From: Afipia sp. GAS231
GTDB taxonomy: Bacteria; Pseudomonadota; Alphaproteobacteria; Rhizobiales; Xanthobacteraceae
DNA: 64,000 nucleotides
NCBI RefSeq assembly: GCF_900103365.1
Contig: NZ_LT629703.1
Span: 7,364,501 to 7,428,500, forward strand
Reading direction: 5' to 3'
Below, one piece after another: positions 45,112-53,573 of this stretch; the stretch's first letter is position 1, and each line of letters begins with the position of its first letter. The notes below the pieces were generated by a model. The model saw only the letters and a list, made by a program, of their open reading frames with translations. It did no database searches and had not been told where the DNA came from. The position numbers were made by a program, and so were the translations under genes.

Positions 45112-46628
45112 GTACCGCCGATATCGCGCGCAATTTCGTCGAGATGGCGAAATTTGATTGGTCGCACCATGCGCGGCCTAGCCAACTCGCACCGCGGGGC
45201 GACTGGTTCTGCTGGTTGATCCTCGCAGGCCGCGGTTTCGGCAAGACCCGCACCGGCGCGGAATGGGTACGGTCAATGATGTGCGGTACCACGCCGTTAG
45301 GAGCGGGCAGATATCGGCATCTCGCGTTGGTTGCCGAAACTGCGGCCGATGCTCGTGACGTTATGGTCGGCGACGGCAAAGGCCCCGGGGAAGGGTCCGG
45401 CATCCTGCAGGTCCATCCCAAGGATTTCATGCCGGTCTATGAAAGCTCGAAACGTCGCCTGACGTGGCCAAACGGTGCCATCGCTACGCTCTACAACGGC
45501 ACCGAACCGGAACAGCTTCGCGGTCCTGAGCATGACGGGGCTTGGATCGACGAACTGGCGAAATTTGCGCTGGCGCAAGACGTCTGGGATCAATTGCAAT
45601 TTGGTCTGCGGCTTGGTTCACAGCCCCGCGTCCTGATCACCACCACACCGAAACCGACCCGACTGCTTAAGGCCATCATCGCTGATCCTAAAACGCACGT
45701 CACCCGAGGTCGCACCGCAGACAATATCGCCAACCTGGCCCCGACTTTTGTGTCCAGTATCATGGCTCGCTATGCGGGCACGCGCCTAGGCCGGCAGGAG
45801 CTTGACGCGGAATTGCTCGAAGATACGCCCGGGGCGCTTTGGAAGCTCTCGGATATAGAAGCAGCCCGCATTTTGCCGGCGCAATTGCCGGTCTTGCGAC
45901 GCATTGTGGTTGCCATCGATCCCGCCGTTTCGAACAATGAGAACAGCGACGAAACGGGGATCATTGTCGCGGGCCGTGCCGATGATGGTCATGCCTACGT
46001 TATTGCGGACTATTCGCTGAAGGCTTCACCGGACGGTTGGGCGCGCGAGGCCGTCAAAGCTTACCATTTGCATCACGCGGACCGGATCATCGCTGAGGTC
46101 AACAATGGCGGTGCCCTCGTTGAGGCCACGGTCCGCACGGTCGATCCGAATGTCTCCTATCGCGCTGTGCACGCCAGTCGGGGCAAGGCGGTCCGCGCTG
46201 AACCAATCGCTGCACTTTATGAGCAGCGCCGCGTCCACCACACAGGCACCTTTCCCATGCTTGAAGATCAGATGTCAGCCTTTACCAGCGACTTTGATCG
46301 CGGCAGAGCAGGGTATTCGCCGGATCATGTTGACGCGCTTGTGTGGGCTCTGAGCGAGCTTATGGTCGAACCGGTCGCTGGTTGGGGCTTGATCGAATTC
46401 ACCCGACTGGAAGCGGAACGGGAAAATATGCCCCGGGCCGGTGCGAATGATCCTTCAACCTTCACAGTAACTCTCAGGGCTCCAGCGGATTGCTCATTCG
46501 TCCACCTGATGTCAGGGCGAGGCGTGCCCGTTCCGGCAGACCGGCTGGTGGCAATGTCGGTTGAGGATAGCAAGCCGTTGGTGGGCATCGGCTGGACTAC
46601 AAATAATTTGGAGAACTCCAATTTTTGA
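45108..46628 (+). CDS. terL: Phage terminase large subunit
   Basis: 506 residues. The ATPase motor has Walker A AGRGFGKT (40-47), Walker B WIDE (146-149) and the coupling motif TTTPKPTRLL. The nuclease domain starts at VVAIDPAVS (Asp 271), and continues through ETGIIVAGR, EVNNGGALVE and the final SPDHVDALVWALSEL. All these are the standard motifs of headful-type terminases as in prophages and GTA-like elements. It would cut and translocate DNA into a procapsid. After the last catalytic motif there is an unusual tail of about 70 residues ending NLENSNF. The portal gene expected next is missing. Confidence 0.92.
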   Translation: MSTADIARNFVEMAKFDWSHHARPSQLAPRGDWFCWLILAGRGFGKTRTGAEWVRSMMCGTTPLGAGRYRHLALVAETAADARDVMVGDGKGPGEGSGILQVHPKDFMPVYESSKRRLTWPNGAIATLYNGTEPEQLRGPEHDGAWIDELAKFALAQDVWDQLQFGLRLGSQPRVLITTTPKPTRLLKAIIADPKTHVTRGRTADNIANLAPTFVSSIMARYAGTRLGRQELDAELLEDTPGALWKLSDIEAARILPAQLPVLRRIVVAIDPAVSNNENSDETGIIVAGRADDGHAYVIADYSLKASPDGWAREAVKAYHLHHADRIIAEVNNGGALVEATVRTVDPNVSYRAVHASRGKAVRAEPIAALYEQRRVHHTGTFPMLEDQMSAFTSDFDRGRAGYSPDHVDALVWALSELMVEPVAGWGLIEFTRLEAERENMPRAGANDPSTFTVTLRAPADCSFVHLMSGRGVPVPADRLVAMSVEDSKPLVGIGWTTNNLENSNF

Positions 46629-46816
46629 TGATGGAGGCAAAGCGGTCATTGCGAAAAACGGCTGACAAGTCTGCTTTTGGACCGACAGCGGACCTAGTAC
46701 CGGCTAAGCCCCTCGATTTATGTAAGCATGTAGCCGCTCTACTGGATCGTCGTTCAATCGATATGGACGGCGGCCCGCATGGGCCAGCGCTTCATCTAGC
46801 TGCCGAACTCGCGTAG
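46628..46816 (+). CDS. Doubtful small frame following terminase
   Basis: 62 residues starting at the ATG that overlaps the terminase TGA by one base (MMEAKRSLRKTADKSAF...). The first 25 codons are in sequence not used by another gene. The rest overlaps the 3' end of the converging 800-residue gene, so it may be a truncated remnant of the gene that originally followed terL. It has no recognised domain and may not be expressed. Confidence 0.3.
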   Translation: MMEAKRSLRKTADKSAFGPTADLVPAKPLDLCKHVAALLDRRSIDMDGGPHGPALHLAAELA

Positions 46817-49106
46817 CGCGAGCATCCAGATAGAAAGTTTGCTGCTCTGGAGAAAGGTTCGGCGGCAACGTAATCATGGCGCGAATATCGGTCGCAAACT
46901 GCGAGTCTTTAGCCTTCTCAGCCGCACGCGCTAGTATTTCTAAATCTCGATGGATATCCGCCAGTTCAAATGAACCGATACTCGCTTGCAAGTTTGACGC
47001 GATGTTCTCCAATGTAGTTGCGCATTTGCGAGCAACATCCGTCCAACCTCCGGCCAGCGCATCGATCCCTAGAATAGTCAGATGGGCGGTGGCGTCAGAG
47101 ATATGGTGCCTGCGAGCTGAACCGCCCGCTGGGAACAGGCCTGACATCCAAGTTATTTGAGATTTCAAATCATCTTCGATAGTTGATACGAAGGTCTCCG
47201 CACCTTCCGGCGGATGCTTTAGTTCATGAAGCAGTATCCGACACACGGCATCCAACGAGTCGGCTACATACTTTCCGAGAAGCGTTCCTTTGAAGTCAAC
47301 ATCGCTCAAGCTTCTGAAATGGCCGCGAATCACCTCCATAGCGTCCGATAGGTCGCTGAATGGGTCGGACCATGGCCGTTCTCCATCGACAGAAATATTT
47401 TGGACAACACTTTGCAATAACATCGGAATGCTAGCTTCGAATCCCAGGTCGTATGCTGGGAAGGTTTGAAGGCGACGATTTCCATTGCTGTCGGCCATCA
47501 CTTCGAAGGGAACGATTTGGACGATTCGTAGAAGTGTTGATTTAAGAGAGTCGGCGTCAAAACCGTCATTCTCGATTTCGAACTTGATTGAACGCAGCAT
47601 CGCACCAATCGAACGAAATACATTGGTCTGGTTCGACTTTGCCATTCCGTCTATTGCGACGGCGAAAAGCGTTTCGTTGATCTGCTCTGCAACGCCAGTG
47701 AGTTCAATTTCGGGGGGCCTGTTAAGCAGGATGGAATTGAGGCTTGTGATCGCGCGCAATGTCGCGTCGTTCATGTTCGCTGCTAAAGTGGAGCGGACCG
47801 CACGGTCCAAATAAAAACTTGCCGCGAATGCCAATGGGGCAATCCGTTGACCGCCGACTCCGCGCGCTTCAATCGACATTGCGTACAATGCCATTCGTCC
47901 GATTGTGGATATCGAATGCTGAACGATTCTTTCATTCCTAGACGCGATGGCGTCGTCGATTATGTGCTGAATACTTTCATATACCGGATTCAAAACGTCT
48001 GAAATATCGCTCAATGCGCCCGCAAACAGAAATTCGGGATCGATATGCAGCGTGACACTTTTCTTGCGCAACTCAGAGTAATCAATCGCTATTGATTCGA
48101 GCGCATCAATTGTTTCAGTGGCAGCGTTAGAATCTCGCCGAGCGATAAATCTGTGAGCGAATTCTTCAAGCTGCGACGACCAGTACTGGAGTGTCTTCGG
48201 CAAGTTTGTTCCGGTAATCGCCTTTGCGTGTAGCATTAGATCGCCCGGACTGGTTCGTCCGGCGGCGGCGACCTGCATAGCCACTAATTTGTCAGCGATG
48301 CGGCCGACTAACCGCGCATGTCGTTTGCTATCAATGACGATACGCTTGATGGCGGATTCGGGAGCTAATAGATCGAGAGTCGAAACATAGAACCGTCGTA
48401 GTGCGTCAAATGAGATTCCGAGCAATATAAATTGAATGCTCAAGGATGCTTTAGCGTCCAACCAATTTACCCAGCTACTTCCAAGCAGAAGAGAAAGCAT
48501 TGTGGTGGCGACCAGCACAAGAAAGACGCTGATGAGCGCACGGTCTTTTGCAAACAGCTTCAACACGCTGATAGAAAACAATTCAGCCGCCCGCTGTGCC
48601 GGTATGATGGAAAGCGATAGAACTAGCGCCAGCGCGGCACCGATAATTTGGGCTGCGGCAAGGTGGGTCTCACTGGCCTTAATATTTTGAGAATCAGCGA
48701 GAACTAAAAATGCCACGGTTATGAGGATCGATAGCAGTGTCGCCGATACAACTGTCGCTTTCGAAAGAATGGCATTAACTGCTTTTCTGCCCCGCAACTC
48801 GGATGTTAGCAGAGCTTTGAGAGTTTGAGCATGGACGCGGCGACGTGTCGCTCTAATTGAGCGACCGACGCGAAACCATAGTGACTGAGTCAACGGATCG
48901 ACCGGCGACGTTTCGAGGCGTGTTCGCTTTTTTGGAAGCCGTCTTGCTGTTGAATTGCTTGCTTCGGTTGTTACCTCAGCATTGGTCGTGTTCTCGGCAG
49001 GTGTCTGCGGAGGTAGGCTTTCGCCTAGCTTGATGTGTGGAAAAACTTTATACATCGATGCCAACAAAATATCTGAAACAGTATAGTTGTTACGTGGCGC
49101 AGCCAC
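46704..49106 (-). CDS. Large membrane protein of unknown function
   Basis: 800 residues. The first 115 residues are hydrophilic, with a basic segment (RRLPKKRTRLE) and a helical part. Four membrane segments follow, at about 120-136, 147-164, 183-206 and 215-232 (for example TLLSILITVAFLVLA and VFLVLVATTMLSLLLG). The remaining 560 residues are a mainly helical cytoplasmic domain without a motif I recognise. The overall plan slightly recalls DUF2254 proteins, but I would not assign that family. The gene is AT-rich compared with its surroundings and lies on the opposite strand to the packaging operon, in the place where phage structural genes would be. It is a cargo gene and possibly a membrane effector of a defence system. 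Confidence 0.75.
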   Translation of the reverse strand: MAAPRNNYTVSDILLASMYKVFPHIKLGESLPPQTPAENTTNAEVTTEASNSTARRLPKKRTRLETSPVDPLTQSLWFRVGRSIRATRRRVHAQTLKALLTSELRGRKAVNAILSKATVVSATLLSILITVAFLVLADSQNIKASETHLAAAQIIGAALALVLSLSIIPAQRAAELFSISVLKLFAKDRALISVFLVLVATTMLSLLLGSSWVNWLDAKASLSIQFILLGISFDALRRFYVSTLDLLAPESAIKRIVIDSKRHARLVGRIADKLVAMQVAAAGRTSPGDLMLHAKAITGTNLPKTLQYWSSQLEEFAHRFIARRDSNAATETIDALESIAIDYSELRKKSVTLHIDPEFLFAGALSDISDVLNPVYESIQHIIDDAIASRNERIVQHSISTIGRMALYAMSIEARGVGGQRIAPLAFAASFYLDRAVRSTLAANMNDATLRAITSLNSILLNRPPEIELTGVAEQINETLFAVAIDGMAKSNQTNVFRSIGAMLRSIKFEIENDGFDADSLKSTLLRIVQIVPFEVMADSNGNRRLQTFPAYDLGFEASIPMLLQSVVQNISVDGERPWSDPFSDLSDAMEVIRGHFRSLSDVDFKGTLLGKYVADSLDAVCRILLHELKHPPEGAETFVSTIEDDLKSQITWMSGLFPAGGSARRHHISDATAHLTILGIDALAGGWTDVARKCATTLENIASNLQASIGSFELADIHRDLEILARAAEKAKDSQFATDIRAMITLPPNLSPEQQTFYLDARATRVRQLDEALAHAGRRPYRLNDDPVERLHAYINRGA

Positions 49107-49220
49107 AACTCCGAACGTGCACTGTAATTCGAAGGTCTAAAAAAATGACATAGCCGGGAGCTATCCCATCGATTGCGTGCAATCATAATACCCGCAGACA
49201 GAGAATGATTCGCGGGTTAT

Positions 49221-50135
49221 ATGAAAGAGCCGAAAAAGCCGTCAGTTGCGAAGGAGCCGGAAAAGCCGCCGATCTTTGAGAGGCTGTTCAACGAAAGGTA
49301 CGATTCTGTAACCGGCAAAATCTCGGAACCCCTGATCCTGAGGAGGCATATCCGGAAAGCGATCGAGGAGTGCGGGGGAAAAGTTAGCGATGGAAATATT
49401 CCGAACTTCTTGAAGGATTTCATACGTCGTCCAACGTGCAACACTAACTGGCCCGTCGCAATAAGCTCGAAACGTTACACCGCTCGCCAAATTTACGGTG
49501 CGCGCGGCGAAGAGCGAGTATTTGAATTTATTCCATATTTGGAAGGGCAGGAAGTTCCGTTTCCAGACATATTCGGGACCGGCGATATCCAATCCGTTCA
49601 TCCGATTGAATCGATATCTTTGCCGTCTGCAGCACGAGCATTGGGACGAGAAGATGAATCTTGGCTAATCCAATCCTGCGTCAGTCAGCGGCTGATTGAA
49701 ACTCATTTCGCGCTTAATTCTCCGCTCGACATTGTCGACATTTTTCATTTGCAGAACAGCGTAAAAGTTACCCCCGAAATTGACGCGCTATTTCTGATCG
49801 CGTTCCGGCACCAAAAAACTATCAAAAAAGCTCTGGTGACCTTTGAAGCGAAGCGAGGGGAGCTAATATTGCCGGATCAGATTAAGTCTCAAATAGCAAA
49901 GATAGGTCACGAATGTTCGAAAAGGAAGGACTTGAAGGACATCGAGTTCGTTATTGGGATGGCATGTAAATCGCTTCGGAAGGATAAGCGCCGGGTCATC
50001 TTTTTGTTCGAACTGAAGCCGATCCCTATTGCAGTGGCGGAAAAATTCCATACGGGAAAAAATACGCATCAGTTGGTAATTGAAAGCGCTTCCAAGGCGG
50101 CCTATGAGTTCAAACCTGCAATTCGAGGAATCTAA
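49221..50135 (+). CDS. PD-(D/E)XK nuclease, homologue of the converging restriction enzyme
   Basis: 304 residues. The nuclease core is visible: Glu160 in RLIETHFAL, PEIDALFLI with Asp188, then VTFEAKRG with Glu209-Ala-Lys211. Around it FHLQNSVK and GMACKSLRKDKRRVIFLFEL align with the corresponding parts of the protein encoded at 50132-50932 (SLQNHLRT, EIDELYVG, IPVQAKGG, GMKCRAISA...MFEL). The N-terminal 130 residues are distinct and probably contain the target- or partner-binding part. It is convergent with its homologue and overlaps it by four bases, and diverges from the large membrane protein. It may be a second nuclease of the restriction locus or an independent defence nuclease. Confidence 0.7.
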   Translation: MKEPKKPSVAKEPEKPPIFERLFNERYDSVTGKISEPLILRRHIRKAIEECGGKVSDGNIPNFLKDFIRRPTCNTNWPVAISSKRYTARQIYGARGEERVFEFIPYLEGQEVPFPDIFGTGDIQSVHPIESISLPSAARALGREDESWLIQSCVSQRLIETHFALNSPLDIVDIFHLQNSVKVTPEIDALFLIAFRHQKTIKKALVTFEAKRGELILPDQIKSQIAKIGHECSKRKDLKDIEFVIGMACKSLRKDKRRVIFLFELKPIPIAVAEKFHTGKNTHQLVIESASKAAYEFKPAIRGI

Positions 50136-50932
50136 CGGTAGTTTATAATCGCCTGCTTATCCAGCTCCGCGGCTGGCACGAGCTTATAATGCTTCTCGTC
50201 CACAACAACGACCAAATCGTTTTGAACAGTCAGCTCAAACATGGCGACGCGCTCCTCTTCCATGAACTGAGCGGAAATTGCGCGACACTTCATGCCAGGA
50301 AATTTTCTGCTGGCCCAAGTTATGTCCTGCTTAGCTTGAACGACAGAGATCTGATCTTTGCCGCCCTTCGCTTGAACTGGGATAGCGTAGTGACATCCAT
50401 TCCGATCAATGCCCACGTAAAGTTCGTCGATTTCGATCTGACCGATTCCTTTCACTGTGGTGCGAAGGTGATTTTGCAGGCTGAATGTTGTAAGCCCAAG
50501 AAAGGTGTCGATCAGTCGGTTGTATCGCACGATGGCGAGAAGAGCCTGCTCGTCATCGAGCGCGTACGCGCGAATCAATTCCGGCGTCGCGTCCGGGATG
50601 CCGATTGTCGCAAGCGCTGCATTCGGAACGATCCGATTGAGCTTAACCAACGAGAAGCGATATTTCGCGCGACCTGTGCCCTCGATAATCCACTCCATGC
50701 CCTTCGGCGCGGTAGATGTGATGCTATCGGGCATCGGGATTCGATACCGAAGGGCATAGACCACGTCACCGAGATTGAGTGGAAGCTCGATCTTTAGCGC
50801 TGTTGCTGTTTTGACAAGATCGTCTCGCGCCCAATCAATACTGGTCGCGCCCTTCTTGTAACGATCAAAAAAAATCGTCTCTATAAGTTGCCTGTAGCGG
50901 TTCGTTTCGGAGCCAAGAACCGGCTTAGCCAC
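50132..50932 (-). CDS. Probable type II restriction endonuclease
   Basis: 266 residues. GQIEIDELYVG (Asp169) followed by IPVQAKGGKD (Gln187-Ala-Lys189) is a PD-(D/E)XK core with Gln in place of the usual Glu, a known variant. RLIDTFLGL further upstream supplies the helix acidic residue. The gene directly follows the C5-cytosine methyltransferase gene with an eight-base overlap on the same strand, the classical arrangement of a restriction enzyme with its modification partner. It would cut unmodified DNA at the sequence protected by that methyltransferase; the recognition sequence cannot be read. The N-terminus (NRYRQLIETIFFDRYKKG) is a mostly helical domain. Confidence 0.75.
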   Translation of the reverse strand: MAKPVLGSETNRYRQLIETIFFDRYKKGATSIDWARDDLVKTATALKIELPLNLGDVVYALRYRIPMPDSITSTAPKGMEWIIEGTGRAKYRFSLVKLNRIVPNAALATIGIPDATPELIRAYALDDEQALLAIVRYNRLIDTFLGLTTFSLQNHLRTTVKGIGQIEIDELYVGIDRNGCHYAIPVQAKGGKDQISVVQAKQDITWASRKFPGMKCRAISAQFMEEERVAMFELTVQNDLVVVVDEKHYKLVPAAELDKQAIINYR

Positions 50933-52268
50933 TGAACGACTCCAGCAACGCCAACCGTGCAGTTTCCGTCTCGAACTGGGTACGCTTTTTTGCGCCGCTC
51001 TTTCGGTCGCGCTTCGAATTTGGCTTATCGACTTCGAAATGTTCGGCGGCTTCTCTCATAACAAGATTCAGCAGCGCTTTGTCGCCAAGTTCGATTTCAC
51101 GGGTCGGTTGACGCGGGCGAACGCCCAAAGCCTTCATGACTTCCCGGGCGACCGCGCGAGCAAGCGGTGGCGGAACGGCATTTCCGATCTGGCGCGCGCC
51201 GTGCCATTTGGTCGAGTGAAGGCGGAACCAGTCCGGGAATCCATGGAGCCGTGCCATCTCGCGAACCGTGACGCAGCGGTCCCGTCCGTAGTGGATCGGG
51301 CGAGGGCTTGTGAAGGCGCCTCGCGCTCCGTCCGTCCCCGCTCGAAGGGTGTTAGACAGCCCTTTGGAGTTCAGCTTGAAGAAACGGCTGATCGGTTCGA
51401 CCGATCCCGGTTCCGTGGCTGCAAATCTGGACTTTGAAATATCGGTGTGCCCGGTCTTTGCACTCGACGTGAGCATTCGCGGGTTCCACTTTCGCAAGTA
51501 GCCGTAATGCCAAGCACCGTTCGTGAGACAGCGCAGTTCGGCCGCGTACGTGCTTGGCTTTCCAAACTTCGCCTCAACTTCATCGTTGATATCGAGCGCG
51601 ACGAAGGTGTCGGCGTCCGGAAGGTCTCCTAGGGCGTCCTTACAAGTTGGCCCGGCGGGGAGCTTTCGGTCCTCTAGCTCGAGTACCTCTGCGTCGGCGG
51701 GTATGGTCGTCCGGCGCGGATACTCCGGCACCTTTACCCCGCGCCTTGCCCCCATAAGGATCAGTCGTTCGCGGTACTGAGGGACGCCGTAATGGGCTGC
51801 GTTCAGAACCTGCCATTCTGTTCGCACATTATATCCGACATCGGCGAATGCCTTGATCAGCTCATTGAGAAAATTCTTTTGACGGCCGACCGTCAGCCCC
51901 TTCACGTTCTCAAAAACAAAGGTCTTTGCCTTCAGCTCGGCGACAATCCGGACGAAATCCAACACGAGGTGGTTGCGCGGATCGTCGAGAGAACGGTGCC
52001 CGATAAGCGAGAAGCCCTGACAGGGCGGCCCCCCGAAGACGACATCGACGGGCTCATTCCCGATCCCAGCAGCTCGGCGTATGTCCGCTCCGGTCAATTT
52101 TTGCACGGACTGGGGCAGTACCGCGCAGTCCGGGAAATTGAATTTATGAACGGCGCAGTGGATCGGATCGATCTCGACCGCGGCTCTCACGTCGAACCCC
52201 GCCTGTTCAAAGCCGAGGCTCATTCCCCCAGCGCCCGCGAAAAGATCAATCCCTACTGGCCTTGCCAT
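50925..52268 (-). CDS. dcm: C5-cytosine DNA methyltransferase
   Basis: 447 residues with all standard motifs: I GIDLFAGAGGMSLGF (6-20), IV GGPPCQGFS (catalytic Cys83), VI FENVKG (119-124), VIII QYRERL (164-169), and IX/X near the end, RLHGFPDWFRLH and GARQIGNAVPPPLA. It transfers a methyl group from SAM to C5 of cytosine in its target. The variable region between VIII and IX is about 175 residues and decides specificity. The start ATG directly follows the TAG of the vsr gene without a gap, and the next gene is the restriction enzyme, so vsr-dcm-R form one operon. The C-terminal 60 residues are basic (KPNSKRDRKSGAKKR) and may bind DNA. Confidence 0.93.
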   Translation of the reverse strand: MARPVGIDLFAGAGGMSLGFEQAGFDVRAAVEIDPIHCAVHKFNFPDCAVLPQSVQKLTGADIRRAAGIGNEPVDVVFGGPPCQGFSLIGHRSLDDPRNHLVLDFVRIVAELKAKTFVFENVKGLTVGRQKNFLNELIKAFADVGYNVRTEWQVLNAAHYGVPQYRERLILMGARRGVKVPEYPRRTTIPADAEVLELEDRKLPAGPTCKDALGDLPDADTFVALDINDEVEAKFGKPSTYAAELRCLTNGAWHYGYLRKWNPRMLTSSAKTGHTDISKSRFAATEPGSVEPISRFFKLNSKGLSNTLRAGTDGARGAFTSPRPIHYGRDRCVTVREMARLHGFPDWFRLHSTKWHGARQIGNAVPPPLARAVAREVMKALGVRPRQPTREIELGDKALLNLVMREAAEHFEVDKPNSKRDRKSGAKKRTQFETETARLALLESFSG

Positions 52269-52694
52269 CTACGCCTCAATTACACCCGGTGGGCCAAGGA
52301 ACTCGCGCAGGATGCGCTCGGTCGCTTCCGCACTCTTCAATTCGCATTGCCATAGCGTCAAAATCTGCCAACCGTCCTTTTTGAGGCGGCTAACGACCTT
52401 TGCATCTCTATCCTGATTCGCTTTGATCTTTGCAGTCCAGTATTCCGTGCGCGATTTTGGGAGTTTTCCCTTGCCGCAATCGTGACCATGCCAGAAGCAG
52501 CCGTGAATGAAGATCGCCTTCCGCCTGCTGGGGAACACGATGTCAGGCCGACCGGGTAGGTCTTTTCGGTGCAGTCTGTAACGATAGCCGGCCCGGTGGA
52601 GTAGACGGCGAACCAGAAGCTCGGGCCCAGTGTCCTGGGTGCCCACGCTTTTCATAATGCGCGAGCGCTGTTCTTTCGTCCTTGTATCGGCCAT
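52269..52694 (-). CDS. vsr: Very short patch repair (Vsr) endonuclease
   Basis: 141 residues. Vsr nicks next to T:G mismatches that arise when 5-methylcytosine is deaminated, so it protects the sites methylated by the Dcm enzyme encoded next to it. The catalytic Asp51 in GRPDIVF, His64 and His69 in FIHGCFWHGHDC, and the zinc ligands Cys66, His71, Cys73 and Cys117 (TLWQCELK) all lie at the positions I remember for the E. coli enzyme. The family start, RSRIMKSVGTQDTGPEL, is also present. The gene is the first of the vsr-dcm-R operon. Confidence 0.95.
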   Translation of the reverse strand: MADTRTKEQRSRIMKSVGTQDTGPELLVRRLLHRAGYRYRLHRKDLPGRPDIVFPSRRKAIFIHGCFWHGHDCGKGKLPKSRTEYWTAKIKANQDRDAKVVSRLKKDGWQILTLWQCELKSAEATERILREFLGPPGVIEA

Positions 52695-52853
52695 GAGCGC
52701 TGGTGGGTTTAAGCTGGACCCAATTTTGGACCCAACAGTACGGCACTAAGCGTGACAAGACGTATCAGACAACATGAAGGCAGGGGTGCTTACCCCTTAA
52801 ATATCAACACATTTGCACGTGGTGGTACTAGGGCGGACAGACGCCGGCGTCTT

Positions 52854-53363
52854 TCAAGACCGGTGCCGGCGTTCGCGGGCGGCGGCCGCCTCTTCGACGG
52901 CGGGCTTAAACTGCCCCCAATCGATTTTCCATCGTTTTTTGCTTCTAACGAGCCATTCGTCCGTCACGCGCTTTTCGTGTCTATCGAACGCCGCCCGCGC
53001 GCAGCGGTTGATCTTCATGAAATGCCGGATGAGACGCCGCCCGTCAGCCACAGACATCAGTCCGCCAGCGATCAGCATCTTCGTCCGACCCCAATGCTGG
53101 ATCGAATGGCAGATCGTGCAAATGGCGTTGACCTTGACCAGGGTCGCGACACTGCTACGCGGCTCCTCTCTGAATTTCCAAACTTCGTGGCCCTGCAATC
53201 GTTTCGTGCTGCCGCAAATCGAGCAACGTCCAAGCTCGGCACGGACGGCTCGGCTCAATGCCAGCCAGCGATAGGGACCGAGACCAACCTGATTTGAGCG
53301 CAGGTTTTGACCCCACAATGTTTCAGGAACCAACTCGATGCGAAGCGCAAACTTCCGAGCCAT
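52854..53363 (-). CDS. HNH-type nuclease-like protein
   Basis: 169 residues. CSICGSTKRLQGHEVW and CTICHSIQHWG form the core of a zinc-bound HNH (beta-beta-alpha-metal) motif: two CxxC knuckles, the catalytic His of GHEVW and a second CHxxxH. The C-terminal half (RLIRHFMKINRCARAAFDRHEKRVTDEW) is a basic helical part. The opposite strand also has a long frame here (52752-53297), but only this strand shows a known motif. It lies between the restriction operon and the right attachment site, in the same orientation as the operon. Its role, restriction or homing, is not clear. Confidence 0.7.
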   Translation of the reverse strand: MARKFALRIELVPETLWGQNLRSNQVGLGPYRWLALSRAVRAELGRCSICGSTKRLQGHEVWKFREEPRSSVATLVKVNAICTICHSIQHWGRTKMLIAGGLMSVADGRRLIRHFMKINRCARAAFDRHEKRVTDEWLVRSKKRWKIDWGQFKPAVEEAAAARERRHRS

Positions 53364-53424
53364 GTCGATAATCCCGCTCGCCTATGAACCCCGCGACTGT
53401 TGAGGGAACAAAGCCGGAAGCCCC

Positions 53425-53511
53425 GTGTTGCGCCCGTGTTGCGCGGAGTGATTTGTAGCAGTTGGTAACCTGTTGATTTCGCTGGGGTGGGCTGTAAGCG
53501 ATTTGCAACAC
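53425..53511 (+). promoter_or_regulatory. Paired GTGTTGC repeats and inverted copy near the right attachment site
   Basis: GTGTTGC at 53425-53431 and 53436-53442 (11 bp apart), and its inverse GCAACAC at 53505-53511. They lie 60 to 150 bases inside the element from the right attachment core. Candidate integrase arm sites by analogy; see the same pair at the left end. Confidence 0.5.
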
Positions 53512-53573
53512 CAAATCCGGGGAAAGAACGAAGCCGAAACTACAAGAAACCCTTTGTTTGCAGGGGTTTTTGT

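Noticed and set aside
52752..53297. Plus-strand frame of 181 codons at the right end of the element
   Set aside because: It lies opposite the HNH gene, which has a recognisable zinc/HNH motif; the plus frame has none.
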